Source: DASVNK01 sp964478815
GTDB lineage: Bacteria; Verrucomicrobiota; Verrucomicrobiia; Limisphaerales; SXQI01
Length of the DNA stretch: 33,717 nucleotides
Direction of reading: 5' to 3'
Assembly: GCA_964478815.1 (NCBI GenBank)
Contig: CAYZKY010000060.1
Coordinates: forward strand, 1-33,717
Below, one piece after another: positions 1-13,600 of this stretch. Within the stretch, counting starts at the first letter, position 1, and the number at the start of each line of letters is the position of its first letter. The notes beneath the pieces were generated by a model. It saw nothing but the letters and a program-made list of their open reading frames with translations. It had not been told where the DNA came from and searched no databases. The position numbers and the translations under genes were made by a program.

Positions 1-1640
1 GGTCGCCAAAGATCACGTCGTCGCCATCGGTGGTCTTCTTCGGCGTGCTGGCGGAGCGGCTGTCGATAGGGCCCTCGGTGGAGCTAAAGTTCAAGAACCA
101 CTCCTGGCCGCCGACGAGGATCTTGCGGAGCGGGTCGTAGGCGTCGTAGAGGGTGAATTTGGTGGTAACCGGATCGTAGGCGAGGGAATCGCCCGGGTTG
201 AAAGGATGGTAGAAGTCACTGAGGCGCGGCAGCCCTTGGGCGACGACATAGGAAACCGGCAGGGCCTCGGCGCCCGAGATCGCATCATCGCCCGACGCGC
301 CGTGGAGGAAATCCCCTCCCCAACCACCAAAGATGACGTCGTCGTAGGTGTGGGGCTGGCTGGTATTGAACTCATCGGCCAAAGCCATCCAAGCTGGGTC
401 GGTGCTGAACGGAGTGATGTCGACCGTCTTCTTGAGTGCGCCAGTGATGTGAATGGTGGCCTGCTGCACGCTGCCGGGCGTGGAGATCGAACTCTGGCTG
501 GTGGCAGCGAGGCCGTAGAGGGGCTCAGCGGTGCCGTTCCGGCTGGTAAAGATGCGGCCATCATCGCCGAGGATGCCATCCTGGCCGGTGCCGCCTGAGA
601 TCCAATCGTTGCCGTAGCCGCCGATGATATCGTCATCCTGGCCGTCGCCAAAGAGGACATCGTCGCCCTTGAGGCCATAGAGGGTATCGTCACCGGCCTC
701 GCCGTGAAGTTCATCGGCCGCGCCCAGATCGTTGGCGGCAGCGGCATTCCAACTCAAGCCACCCTGGGTATAGTCGAGGAACTGGACGGCGCGGGCGATG
801 AGGCGGATGCGGGCGGTTCCGGCCGGGACGGTGTAGTTATCGTAATTGAAATTGAGGTAGGCCGTGGTGCCGGTGGTGGTGTTGATAACGAGGACGACTC
901 GGAAAATATTGGCATTGTCGCCGACCAAAACATCGGAATCGCGCGTGTGGGAATTGGCGGCTTCGGTGATGACGCCGCTGCTCATGCTGGCCATGCCGAG
1001 GTCGTTGCGCCCGATCCGGGTGCCGGCGCCACCAAAGAGCAAATCCGCGCCATCCCCTCGGACCGAGGCGGAGGCGAGTCCAAACAACTGAGAGTTGCCG
1101 CCGATCACATCATCCTGGCCGAGACCGGCAAAGAGGACATCGGCACCATCGCCACCTTCCAGATAGTCGTCGCCATCGGTGGACGCTTCGAACGTGGAGC
1201 GCAGGTAGAGCAATCCATCCGCGCCGCGATAAGCTCCGACCAACCCCAAAGCGGCCCCGACCGTATTGCCGTATTGATCCTTGAGCGAGTTACGGTAGGC
1301 GATGGAACCATCGCCCTGGATCACATCGTGGCCGCGCTGACCGAAGATGGTGTCGTGCCCAGCGCCACCAGCAATGTAGTCCCCACCAAACACCCCGGAC
1401 GCGCCATTGTCGACGGTAATCACCCAGTTCGCCCACTTGGGCGCGCCATTCGGGTTATTGCGCCAATTGGCCTGATCGCTCGCCGGGTCGTTGGCGACGG
1501 TAATCAAAACGCCTCCCGTCGCGTTGTAGATGATGTCGTCCGCGGAACCGGCCGCTCCAGAATTCTGGAGGGTGCGGAAGCGCGGATTGGTGGCGACGTT
1601 CAAGGCACGGCTGACGAGAGAGCCGTTATCGCCGAGGATC
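1..1640 (-). repeat. Further RTX blocks, running off the window
   Basis: Residues about 10575-11120. RTX blocks (GGDYIAGGAGHDTIFGQRGH near 1350; DELHGEAGDDTLYGLKGDD and DDIIGGYGNDWISGGTGQD near 570-700) alternate with 60-130-residue non-RTX spacers. One spacer (about 60-250) reads DDAISGAEALPVSYVVAQ and later DAYDPLRKI, a module I associate with very large calcium-binding proteins, always flanked by RTX motifs. The last residues in the window (DGDDVIFGD) begin another RTX block, so the protein is not near a clear end. No type I secretion signal is visible. Confidence 0.88.
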
Positions 1641-4600
1641 AAGTCGTCGTTCTCGTTCCCGTCGAGCACATCATCCCCTGCTCCACCGAGCAGAACATCG
1701 TCGTCTTCGTTCCCTTCGATGGTGTCGTTGCCGCCGGTCGCGTTGGAAAGGTCGGTGATCCGGATAACGTCGATGCGATGGGCGGCGAGCGGCGACAGGT
1801 TCAGGGCGAGGAGTTCTCCGTTGTCGCCCATGAGCAGATCGGCGTCGCTCACGCTGGTCCCGAGGACGATGGCGGTCTGGCCCAAGCCATTGCCGCCGAA
1901 AAGCTGGTCGGCCCCAAGGCCGCCGATCAGGACGTCGTTTCCGACGTTGCCGTAGAGGGTATCCGCAGCTCCCAGGGCGGAAAGCTCGGAGAGGACCTGA
2001 GCGACAGAGGCGAGCCGGCCAGAGGCAAAGACTGCTGAAACGAACTCGCCGTTATCGCCGAGGAGGAGATCATGACCGGCGCCGCCGCGGATGACATCAA
2101 GATCGATGCCGCCGATCACGAGATCGTCGCCATCGGAACCTTCAATGGTATCCGCGCCACCGACCGAGTTCGGTCCGGGCAGAGTGGTTTTGAAGCTGGC
2201 CACGCTATTGAGGCCGGCGGCGTTATAGAGGAGTGAAGCGATCGTCGCATTGTCGCCGGCGATCAAATCGTGGCCCAAGCCGCCGTTAACCGTGTCGCCA
2301 GCAACTCCTGCGAAAATGACGTCATCGCCGTCGCTTCCTTCGATCAGATCTGAGCCTCCGGTGGCAGCGGCCAGATCGGACGTTTCGAAGCGGGCGACGG
2401 ACCAGTTGGGCGTAAAGGCGACCGTTTCGACGATGGCATTATCGCCAAGAATGAGGTCATGCTGGGCGCCGCCGTAAATGCGGTCGCTTTCGGCGCCGCC
2501 GATGAGCAGGTCATTTCCGGCATCCCCGTAAATTTCATCGCCAGAACCGATTCCGCCGGAGTGGATGGCAGCGATGGACACCAGGACGTTCGAACCGTAG
2601 ACGACATCCGACACTTCGCCGAGATCACCCAAGATGAGATCCTGGCCATTATTGCCGTGGATGGTGTCGCCGAGAGGACCCGCGATGAGGATGTCGTCGC
2701 CGTCGTTTCCGTCGACGAGGTCCGCGCCGGCAGTGGCGTCATTCAAATCGGTCGCGCGGGCGAGGGAGAAGCCGGAGGCGGTGGGGATGACTTCGCCGTT
2801 GTCGCCGAGCACGAGATCGTTTCCAGATCCCGCCGAGATGGTGTCGCCACCAAATCCGCCCAGGAGAATATCATCGCCAGTCTCGCCCTGAATGTTATCC
2901 GCCCCGCCGAAATCCGGGAAGAGCGTGGCGAAGGAGTCCAACGAAGCGGGCTGGCTATCGAGGTCGAACTCGGCGAGGCCGTGGTCGCCCGCGACGAAAT
3001 CGCGGCCAGCTCCAGCGAGGATGGCGTCCGCGCCCATGCCGCCGAAGATAATATCGGAACCGTCCCCAGTCTCGATGCTGTCGTTGCCACCCGAATTGGC
3101 GAAAAGCGAGACCAAGAGGAGCAAGGCACTGTCGCGGAAGGAGGCGCGGCCATGATCGCCGAGCACGACGTCGCGGCTGGCGTCGGTGCCAGCAGTGATC
3201 GTATCGCTGCCGGCTCCACCGAACACGATATCGGCCCCGCCACCGGTAGAGATTTGGTCGTTTCCACCGTGATCCGGGTCAGTGGTCTCGATCAAGACGA
3301 GGATACCCACGGAAAATTGCGCGAATCCGTTATCGCCGAGCACGACGTCGTCGCCCAGCCCCGTCCCAGCATCGATCAAATCAGCACCGCTGCCACCGAG
3401 AACGATATCCGCGCCGCCGCCCGTCGTGATGGTGTCGTCGCCGCCAATCGTTGCATCGGTGGTCGTGACCATCACGATGATATTGCCGTCGAACACGGCC
3501 TGGCCATTGTCGCCAATAATGAGATCGGCCGAGGCGTCGCTGCCCTGATCGGTGTCGGCGTCGATTATGTCGTTTCCGTTGCCGCCAAGAACGACATCGG
3601 CGCCGTTGCCGGAGAAGATGGTGTCATTGGCGCCAAGCCCCGGGTCGGCGGTGCGGATATCGATCAAGATTCCGGCAGCGAAGGTAGCGATGCCGTTGTC
3701 GCCGACGATGATATCGATGGAACTGTCTGCCCCAGCCTGGATCTGGTCCTGGCCGTTGCCGCCCAGCACCACGTCGCTCCCATTTCCGGCCGAAATAAGG
3801 TCGTCGTATGTTCCAACGACAGCGGCATCCGTGGTTTCGATGCTCAGCAGAATACCCGCTGCATTAAAGGTTGCTTTGCCATTGTCACCGAGGATGACGT
3901 CGGCATTAACGCCGCCCGCTATGATATCGCGGCCCACGCCGCCGAGAATGGTGTTATTGCCATCGCCGGCGTCGAGAATGTCGTCATCGCCGAAGCTTGG
4001 AGCCGTCGTGCGAATATCGATCAATATTCCGGCGGCGGTGAACGTCGCCTGGGCATTGTCGCCCACGACGATATCGTTGGCGGCATCGCCGCCGGCCTGG
4101 ACATTGTCCTGGCCATTGCCGCCGAACACGACATCGATGCCACCGCCAGCCAGGATGGAATCATTGTAGTCGCCGGCTATCTCCGCATCGGTGGTTTCGA
4201 TGCTGAGCAGCAGCCCGAGATCGTTGAACTGAGCCCGGCCGTTGTCCCCCACGACGACATCGCTGGCCGCGCCGCCCGTGATTTGGTCACCGCCCATGCC
4301 ACCCATGACGGTGTTGTTGCCGCCGCCGACGGAGATTTCGTCCGGCGCGCCCATCGCGGGATCAGTGGTTTGAATATCGATCAGGACCGCACCATCGGTA
4401 AACGTGGCGAAACCATTATCACCGAGAATGACATCGGCATGCGCGCCGCCCGTGATGATGTCGTGGCCCGCGCCGCCGAGGATGGTATTGCTGCCATCAC
4501 CCGCGTAGATGATGTCGTCATCGCCGAAGCTTGGCGCGGTGGTGCGGATATCGATGAGGATGCCCGCAGCCGTAAAGGTCGCCGAACCGTTGTCGCCGAC

Positions 4601-7600
4601 GACCACGTCGCTGGCCGCATCGGTGCCGGCCTGGATATTATCCCTGCCGTTGCCGCCGAAGACGACGTCGAAGCCATTACCGGCGACAATGCTGTCGTCG
4701 GATGAGGCAACGACCTCTGGATCGGTGGTGTGAATGGCGAGCAGGATGCCGAGCTCGTTGAAGACAGCCCGACCATTGTCGCCCACTACGACGTCCCGCG
4801 CGTTGCCGCCGATAATCTCATCCCCCCCCAAGCCACCCATGACCGTGTTATCTCCCTCGCCGGCGGAGATTTCATCCGGCGCCCCGATGGCCGGATCGGT
4901 GGATTGGATTTCAATCAATACCGCTCCGTCCGTGAACGTGGCAAAGCCGTTGTCGCCGAGGATCACGTCAGCGTTTGCGCCGCCCGTAATGATATCATGG
5001 CCCGTGCCGCCGAGGATGGTGTTGCTGCCATCGCCCGCGTCCAGGATATCGTCATCGCCATACTCAGGGGCGAGCGTCCGAATATCGACGAGCACGCCCG
5101 CGGAGGTGAAGGCCGCCGAACCGTTGTCGCCCACCACCACATCGTTGCTCGCATCGTCGCCGCCCGCGCGAATCTCGTCGCGGCCGCTGCCGCCAAAGAC
5201 GACATCGATGCCATTGCCGGCAAGTATCGTATCGTTGTAAGCGCCGGTGAGTTCGCCGTCGGTGGTCTGAATGGCCAGAAGCACGCCGTGTGAATCGAAC
5301 TCGGCGCGGCCATTGTCTCCCAACACCACATCGCGGAAGGGACTGCCGGTGATCAGGTCGTTGCCAGCGCCTCCGATCAAAACATCGTTGCCATCATTAC
5401 TAATGAGCGTGTCGTTGCCTCCGACCGCCGGATCCACCGTGGAAACGATCGAGGGCAAGCCAAGGAGCGCGCTCACGAAATCACCCGGGCCGCCCGCGCC
5501 GAACTGCATGAGCAGTTCCCCCGGGGAACCGTAATACCGCGCGCGGCCGCGATCGCCGATCAGGACATCATCGCCGTGGCCGCCCGTGATGCGGTCTGCC
5601 CCCTGGCCGCCGAAGATGACCATCGACTGGGTCGAGGCGGTGGCGTCGATGGTGTCGTCGTCGGAAAGTTCGGGATGGTTATCGTAAGGGCCTTGCGCGT
5701 TCAGCACGAAGAAGCCGTCCTGACCCGCCGTCAGCGAAATTGCAGCCGTGTCGTTGCCCAGGCCCGTGTTGATCGTGGTCGTAGTGCGAACACCCGGACG
5801 ATGATGCGTGCCATCGATGACGAAATGGTCGTTGCCGAAGCCAGACCAGATGGCGATGCCGTCGCCGAAATCGCCGGTGGCGGACGACTTGAACGTGATG
5901 ATGCCGAGGGCCAAACCGCGGATGTAGATATCCGCCAGCGGCAGCGTGGCTGGGAAGCCGGCGCGGGTGTCGGAAATCACCACGCCCGCATCGCCGACCA
6001 ACGAAGCTTCATCGCTGAGCATGACGCCGTGGCGGCCGTTGCCGCCATCGATGTTCAGGTGGCCTACGATGCCGTCGAGCGTGCCGGTGAGAAATTCGAC
6101 AAGCACGGCAAGGTTCGCATCGGCATTGGACGACACGTAGAACCGCTCATTGCCGTCGTTGCCAAACAGGCTCGCCGCGGCGGAGGTGGAGCGCACGTTA
6201 AAGACGTTCTCGCCCTGGCTCAGGCTCATGTTCAACAACTCGAACGCGAAGTAATCGACCGGAGCATTGAGGCCAGCGCCCACGATCCGGCTTTCCGTGA
6301 GGGTTCCGACGGTGGCACCCGCATGGCCGGAGTCGTGGAGGTTCAACGTATCCTCGCCAGCCCCGGCGTCCTCGAGATAGAACTCATCCTTGACCGCGTA
6401 GTTCAGGGGCACCGCCCGCTTCTGCACCTCGGGGATTTGCGCAATCACGGTGGTGGTCGTGGTCAAGATCTCGCCGGTATCGGGATCGACTTCCTGCACT
6501 TCGACCGGGGTCGGCACCAGCACTTTAACGATCGCGCCGGTGGCGGGATCGAGCTGAGCGATCCAGACCATCATCGCGCCCTGATCTTCGAAGAAATCCG
6601 GGCTGTCGTCGGCCACATCGTCCCCGGGCTCCACCGGGCGAACTCCCTCATAGAAATGAGCATTGCCACGCAGGGTGAGCAGGGCTCGGATATCGTCGAG
6701 GCGCTCGGCGTCGTTCCAGATATCGACGGTGTCGCTGCCGGCGCCGCCGAGAATGGTGGTTGGGCCAAGGACTTCCTTGATACGGAGTGCGTCGTTGCCG
6801 TCGCCGAGCACCACGCGTGTGGTCCCGGGGCCCGTCGTGTTGAGGCTGAAGTCGTCCCCACCCGGCCCCAGACGGATATCGATGTCCTCAAAATTCTCGA
6901 GCTCGAACCCGTCGTAATGACTGCCATTCAGCGCATCGCCCCGACCCATGCCGAGGCCGGTAAGATTCAAGTAGCTGCGCATCACGGGTCGGCCTTGCGC
7001 ATCGACCACATCGCGGAAGACGGGCCGCATCTTGGGCACGAGGAGACCGTGCTCGTCCGGATGGAGGACAGGCTGGCCGCTCGCATCGAGGACGGGCTCC
7101 AGTAAGGTAGTGATGACCGGTTCGAGGGAGTACTGCTTCTGGCCAAATTCATCGAGAACGGCCTGGCCGGTGTTATCGACCACCAGAACCTTGCGGAACA
7201 TCAGATTGCCGTTGGCGTCGACGGCCTGCTGCCGAACCAGTTCGCGCTCCGACTGGATCGTGCGCGAGAGCGTGCCGGGAATCGGCGCGCCTAATTCGTT
7301 ATGCACGATGAGGCGATCCGTTTCGTTTTCTACGGAACCGCCATCGAGAATGAGCTTGCCCTTGATGCCGGTGAGGTTGCGCACGGCATCCAGCTTCAGC
7401 CAGTAGGGCGGCGGGTCGATCTGGACCGCCGGGGGTTGGACGGTGATCGTTTCCGTGCGAACGACAAACTCCTCGGTAACAAGATCGGGCGGACGGACGG
7501 TGACAGTGGCACCGATCGGGATGTTGATTCCGAAGAGCAGGGTAATGTAGTTAATGACGACCCCGACAATTTCGCCACCGAGGCTTTGCCCCAAAGCGTT

Positions 7601-10600
7601 CAGGTTGAACAAGTCAAACAACCCGACATTGGCGGTAAACAGCGGCTGCGGTTCGACGATCTTGATCGTTTCGACGATGTCACGAGTGATTTGGTAGCCG
7701 GGGCTCTGAATGGTGACGGGCGGGGGATCAAAATAGACCAGGGGATGATCGCCACCGATGTGGATCACATCGAGCCCGGAGCCGCCGTTGACGATCGTCT
7801 CGATTTGGTCGCTCGTGCTGAGGATATAGATTTCGTCATCGCCGCCGCCGCCGTTGACCTGGATGCGTTCGACATTGATATAGAAAACATGGCGCCCGGC
7901 GCCGGCCACGAATTGGTCGGTAATGACGAAGACATCGCCGATCGGCGTGCCGTTGATGGTAATGGTGTCGAAACCCTCACCGCCGTTGATGAAGACCGGG
8001 GCATTCTGGAGGTAGGTGTATTTATCGGCCCCACCGCCCCCGGTGACGGTGGTGAGATTGGTCACCAAGCCATTCACGTCCTTTTTCACCAAAAAGGTGT
8101 TGATGACGAACGTATCGTCGCCTTCATCGCCATTCAGGAAAAGTTCGGCAGAGTTGTGATCGACTTCGAATTCGTCATCGCCGGAACCGCCATTGATGGT
8201 GAGCAACGCGGAGTTTCCGTCGGAAGTGTTCTCGAGATCGACGATCGGAATGTTCGGGTTCTGCGGATCGGGAATCGTCACGACGTTCCCGACGCGCACG
8301 GTGTCGTCATCGCCGCCCAAGTTTACGACCGTCGCGACGACCGTATCGATAAAGAAAACGAAATCGTTCCCACCGAGCGTATTGATGACGACCTGATCCA
8401 GCCTGCGGTAGGTGACGAATTCCCAGGGATCGGACGCCTGGCCCACCTTGAGGGTTCCTTCGGTGAGGTGTTCCTCATCGGCCGGACTAGACGGAAGGGT
8501 GCCGTGATCAAGCTCGACACGATCGCCGGTTTCGGTGGTGTTGACGATAAATTGATCGTTGCCGGCGAGGATGCCGCCGAGATTGTCCACCTCGATCTGG
8601 ACCCCGGTCGTGCCCGGCAGGTTGAGGGTAATGGTGTCGTCATCCAGGCCGCCGTCCAGGAAGGCATAAGCGCCCGGAGCGGCACTGTCGCCGTTCCCGT
8701 CGTAGAGCGTGATCTCGTCTTTGCCGGAATCGCCGTGGAGATGGAGCAGGCCAGCCAGCCCATCAATGTGGAGACGATCGGCTCCGCTCCGCGCGTGGAC
8801 GGTGGTGATGCCCGCAATCGTGGAGGCGATCGTCAGTTGATCCGAGTATGGCCCCAGGTCGAGATTCACCACTTCGAACGAAGCATATTGGAACGAGCCG
8901 AGGATGCCGAAGCCGGTGAGCGACGACGCAGTGAGCGTGCCGGATTGCATCGTCACGGCTCCCGAATTATCCAGCACGAGGGTATCGACGCCGCCAGCCG
9001 ATTGGTCCTCCCCCTGCACCGACAGATTCGATCGAATGCCCCGCAGGTGGCGCGTGGTGCTGGCAACGACGACGGTATCCGCATCGCGGCCGGTGCGAAC
9101 GATGGTCGCACCATCGACAGCGTTGACATAAACGGTGTCGGCTCCGAGATCGTCGGTGACATGGGTGGCTCCGGGATGCGTCCCCTGCACGGTGAATACA
9201 TCATCTCCGCTGCCGAGATCGACATTCAGGGTCTCGACGCCGGCATAATCAATAAGGCCGGTCATGGTCAGGCCGAGGAGGAGTTCCGCCGTGAGGGAAC
9301 CGGCGGCGCCGGTCGTATCGCCGGAATTCACCGCGCTGAGAATATCGGCTTCCGCCCCGGTATCGATCGTCAGGACCGAGGCGACGCCGATCAAACGGTT
9401 CTGGTCATCGCTCACGAGAACGACATCGGTGCCGTTACCGGTGTAGACGTTGGTGTTTCCGGCGATTGTCTTGACCAGAATAGTGTCTCCTCCGCCGAAA
9501 CTGTTCAGATTTGTCAGTCCCGCGTGCGTGCTCGCGATGCTGAACAGGTCCGCGCCGCTGCCAAGGTCGATCTCGATCTTCTCGCTCGTCGTATAGTTGA
9601 TCGTCCCGGGCATGCTGGAGAGCTGGAAGGCACTAGAGGTGAGTCCACCCGCTGCACCCAGCGGGTTGGCGCTATCGGAAACATTAATGGTGTCGCTACC
9701 CGCATTGCCGTGAATCGAGAGCGCTTTGAGGATTGAACGGAGCTGGCTGTCAGTTCCGCTGACGATAATCGTGTCGTCCTCACCATTTCCGGAAACATTC
9801 GTCGGGCTATTATGGGTGCTGCGGATGCGGAGAAGATCCTTGCCCTGGCTGAGCGACAGGTTAGCCGTCTCGAAGGTGGAGTAATTAATCGCGACGCCAG
9901 TGGGCATGCCCAAACCGGTCACGGCGAGCGCGGTGAGTTCGCCCTCGTTGGTGAAACCGCTGCCGGCCGATGCTTCGCCGCTCTCGTCGATGTTCAGGGT
10001 GTCCGAGCCGAGTTCGCCCGAGACGATGAGCGCGGACTGGATTCCATTCACGGAAGCTCCGGAGCCATTGAACACCTTGCCGACCGTGAGCTGGTCATTC
10101 TCGCTGCCACCGAGCACGGACGTGGCGCCCGCGATCGCTTTGACGAAGAGGTGATCGGCGCCGATGCCGCCGCGGACAAACGTTTGGCCGGCGTGGGTGC
10201 TTTCCACGCTGAAGGTATCGCCACCCCGCCCCAAATTGACATTGACCGTCTCGAGATTCAGATACTCGATCATCCAGGCGCCAGACAAGCCAAGGCCGGT
10301 GATGATCGAGGAGGTGAGCGAGCCGGTATTGGCCGACAGATCGCCCGTATCATCGATCGTAAGTTCGTCTCCTTGCGACTCGCCGTTGACCACGAGCTTC
10401 GCGGCCAAACCGTTGGCGGTGCGGAGCCCCCCGGAAGAAGGTTTCGACGCAACGGTGAATTTATCGCCCGCGCTGCCGCCGTAGAGAGTGGTCAATCCCG
10501 CGATGGTCTCAATTGCGAAAGAATCGATTCCTCCATTGCCGTAGATCGTGGTCGCAGCGGAATGGGTGTTTTCGACCAGGACCGTATCCGCGCCGCTGCC

Positions 10601-13600
10601 GAGGCGGATGACCGCGCTTGCGATATCCCGATACCGAATCGAGCCGGGGAAGACCGAGCTGGTAATCGTCTGATACCCGACGGTGCCGACGACGGTGGAA
10701 CCAAGAGTCGTCGTCTGCGTGCCGGACGCGTTGTCGCTGCGGACATTGATCGTGTCGGAGCCGGCCGCGCTGGTGCGGGTAATGACCGGGTCCGTGGCGA
10801 CGATCGCGTGCATGCGGTACACCTCGATCAGCGACGGGAAGTTGTTGACGCTGTTCGTTTGCGTGGAGGTCGTCTTCGCACCGGTCTGGTTGTTAATAAA
10901 GAGCAGGCTGCCGGAGGAATTGCGCTCCTGGACCAGATCCTTCTCGATGTACCCGGTGACAGGATCGATATCGACGACGTAGACCCCGAGCTTGCCGGCG
11001 GAATCGAAGATCACGCGCGCCTTCTCTTGCCAGGCGAAGACGGTCGTGATGCCCTGAGCATCCGTAAACGTCTTACGATTCGGATTCGCAAGATTCTCCG
11101 TATTGGTATTGATGTAGACCTGCGACGTGATCGGATCGTGCAGCGAGGGAACGTACGGCGCCTGGGGAGACGAATCGGTGAGCAAGTCGTTCCCATCAAT
11201 CGTGAGAATGTTATTGATCTGATCGAGCTGCCAGGCCGCCTGGCCGATATTGATCGTATCGTCGCCCGCGCCACCCAGAATCTCGGTCGGGCCGGAAAGC
11301 TTGTTCACGGCAATGGTGTCGTTCCCGCCGCCTCCCGAGACGGTGAGCGAACCTGTCGGCGTATCCTGAATGGTGAAATTATCGTTCTGATCGCCGAGCA
11401 GGATCGTCATTTGCTCGAAATGCTCGACATCGACGGGCTGGCCGAGGCCCAAACCGCTCAGATTCGTTCCGGTCAGCGTGCCCGCCACCCCTGAACCCTG
11501 GCCATTGTGGACGAAGAGCTGGTCGCCAGTGGTTTCGAAAGCGTCGCCGCCATCGACCGACACCTTGCCCTGGATGCCGCCCAGGGAATGGACAGCCGGA
11601 ACCTTGAAGGCAAAGGGCGGCGGATCCACCTCAACCGGGCCGGGGGTCACGGTGCGCGGCGCGGGCAGGACCGACTTCGTATATTGCAGGAAGAAGGTCG
11701 GCGTGGTGAAGGTGACATGCACCTCGGGATCGAAAATCCACCACTTGCCGTAGCCGAAGCTCCAGGAGAAGGAGCTGCTATCGGCGATGGCATCGGCGCT
11801 CTGCGTCAGTTGAATCGATGGGATGGCCGGCTTCAGGAGCGCCACCAACGCGTTCAGGTAACTCTTCAGGATGTTGCGCGCATTGCTGATGCTAAAGCCC
11901 GTCCACCAGTTCAGCGTGACCTTGAATTGGTTGAACGCGAGCGGCAGTTGTTCGATGACGCTGACGGGCGGATCCTGAACGGTGAACGGCGGCGGCGTGT
12001 ACTGATAGGCCGGAGGATCGAAGACGGTGATCGGGTGATCCCCACCGAGATGGATCTCGTCGTTGCCGGAACCGCCGCGCACCTGGATTTCCACGTTCGG
12101 ATCGGAACTGAGGATGTAAATCTTGTCGGCGCCCGAGCCGCCATTGACTTCGATGCGCTCGATATTCGTGAACTGGACAATCCGGCCCGCGCCCACGACG
12201 AAGGAATTCGTGATGACGAACACGTCGCCGATGGGCGTGCCGTTGATGACCATCGTGTCGGTGCCGTTGCCGCCGTTGATATTGACCGGGGCGTTCTGCA
12301 GATAGCTGTAACGGTTGCTGCCGGTGCCGCCGAAGAGATTGTTCAGGTTCTGCACCTGGCCATCCTCGCCCGTCAGCACGAGGAACGTATTCACGACGAA
12401 GGTATCGTCATCATCGCCACCGTGCAGCCAGAGTTCGGCGACATTGTGGTTCACTTCGAACTCGTCCTCTCCGCTTTCGCCGTAAATCGCGGTGACGGTG
12501 GAGACGCCATTCGTCATGTGATCCTGATCGGCGATCGGAAGTCCGATGGGATACTCGAGGGTCTTGTTTCCGCCGTCGTTAATCTGCGGAACGAAGCCAA
12601 CCACGATCGTATCGTCGCCCAATCCGAGGAAGATGGCGGTGGGCGCGGTCGTATCGATCAATTCGACGCCGTCGTCCCCGCCCAGCGTATGCACCTGGAG
12701 GCGATCGACCGTCTGGAAGCTGAGGTCGTCCCGATTCGGATTCAGCTCCGGCACCATCACGCGATTCGCGAGGCCGGTATTCGTCGTGGTCTCGACATAC
12801 AACGGGATCGGCGCGTCCGGATTCGTCATGTCGAATAGCGGCTGGATATTAGCCGGCTGGCCATTCGGCGCGAAATTCTTGGTGCGCTGAATCTTCGTCC
12901 CGAAATCGTCGACAGCGTAATAGAGGCCCTGTCCGGCGCTATCCACCTTCTGCATCAAACCGGGGCCAAATTTCTCGCCAACGACAATGACGCCGGTGGA
13001 GACCCCGGCCGCGAACGTGCCGCCGATGGAGATTTCGTCCGCCGAGTTCGTGGTGTAGAGGACGACCTCGTCGAATCCATCGACGCCGCCGGAGTCGGCA
13101 ATGCTAATCTTGCTGCTGCCGATGCCGGTGAGGTTCAGGATGTAATATTCGTAATTCGAATCGCCATCCGCGGTCCCATCGCCGCCATTGGACGCATTGT
13201 CGAGCGTTACCTCGCCCGTCCAATTCTGGGTTGTGTAGGAGGTGCCCCCTACGAAGATCTGATTGTTGCGGTCGCCTAAGACGAAGGTGTTGTTCGCGCT
13301 GCCGCCTTGCAGCGTGGCGCGCTCGAAGATCGGCAAGCCGCTGCCATTCAGCAGGCTTTCGATCTCCGCGCTGCTGGCGAGATAGCGGTCGGCAAGATCG
13401 AGCAGCGTCTTGATCTTCGGAGCCGCGAAGAGCGGATCAACGGGCAGACCATTCTCCGCGACCAGGCTGCTCTTGCGCAGCGGCGTAACACCATCGTCCG
13501 CCATGATCTGGCCGGTGACCAGGAAATTGTTGAACAGCGACATGTCCCGGTTCTGAATCTCGATCAGCGTATCCGTATCGGAAGCGCCGCTCGCATCCAG

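Noticed and set aside
2459..4705. Long plus-strand open frame (748 codons); also 5576-7105, 7301-9736, 9812-11494, 13307-15331 and 25391-27631
   Set aside because: All lie antisense to the giant gene. Their translations are low-complexity, rich in Arg, Asp, Gly, Ala and Val, with no domain motifs, and they mirror the repeat period of the minus-strand gene. They are products of GC-rich codon bias.
3400..5340. Regularly spaced near-identical DNA segments that could be mistaken for a CRISPR or satellite array
   Set aside because: Unit length is about 180 bp, differences are mostly synonymous, and the frame is kept throughout. They encode RTX repeats.
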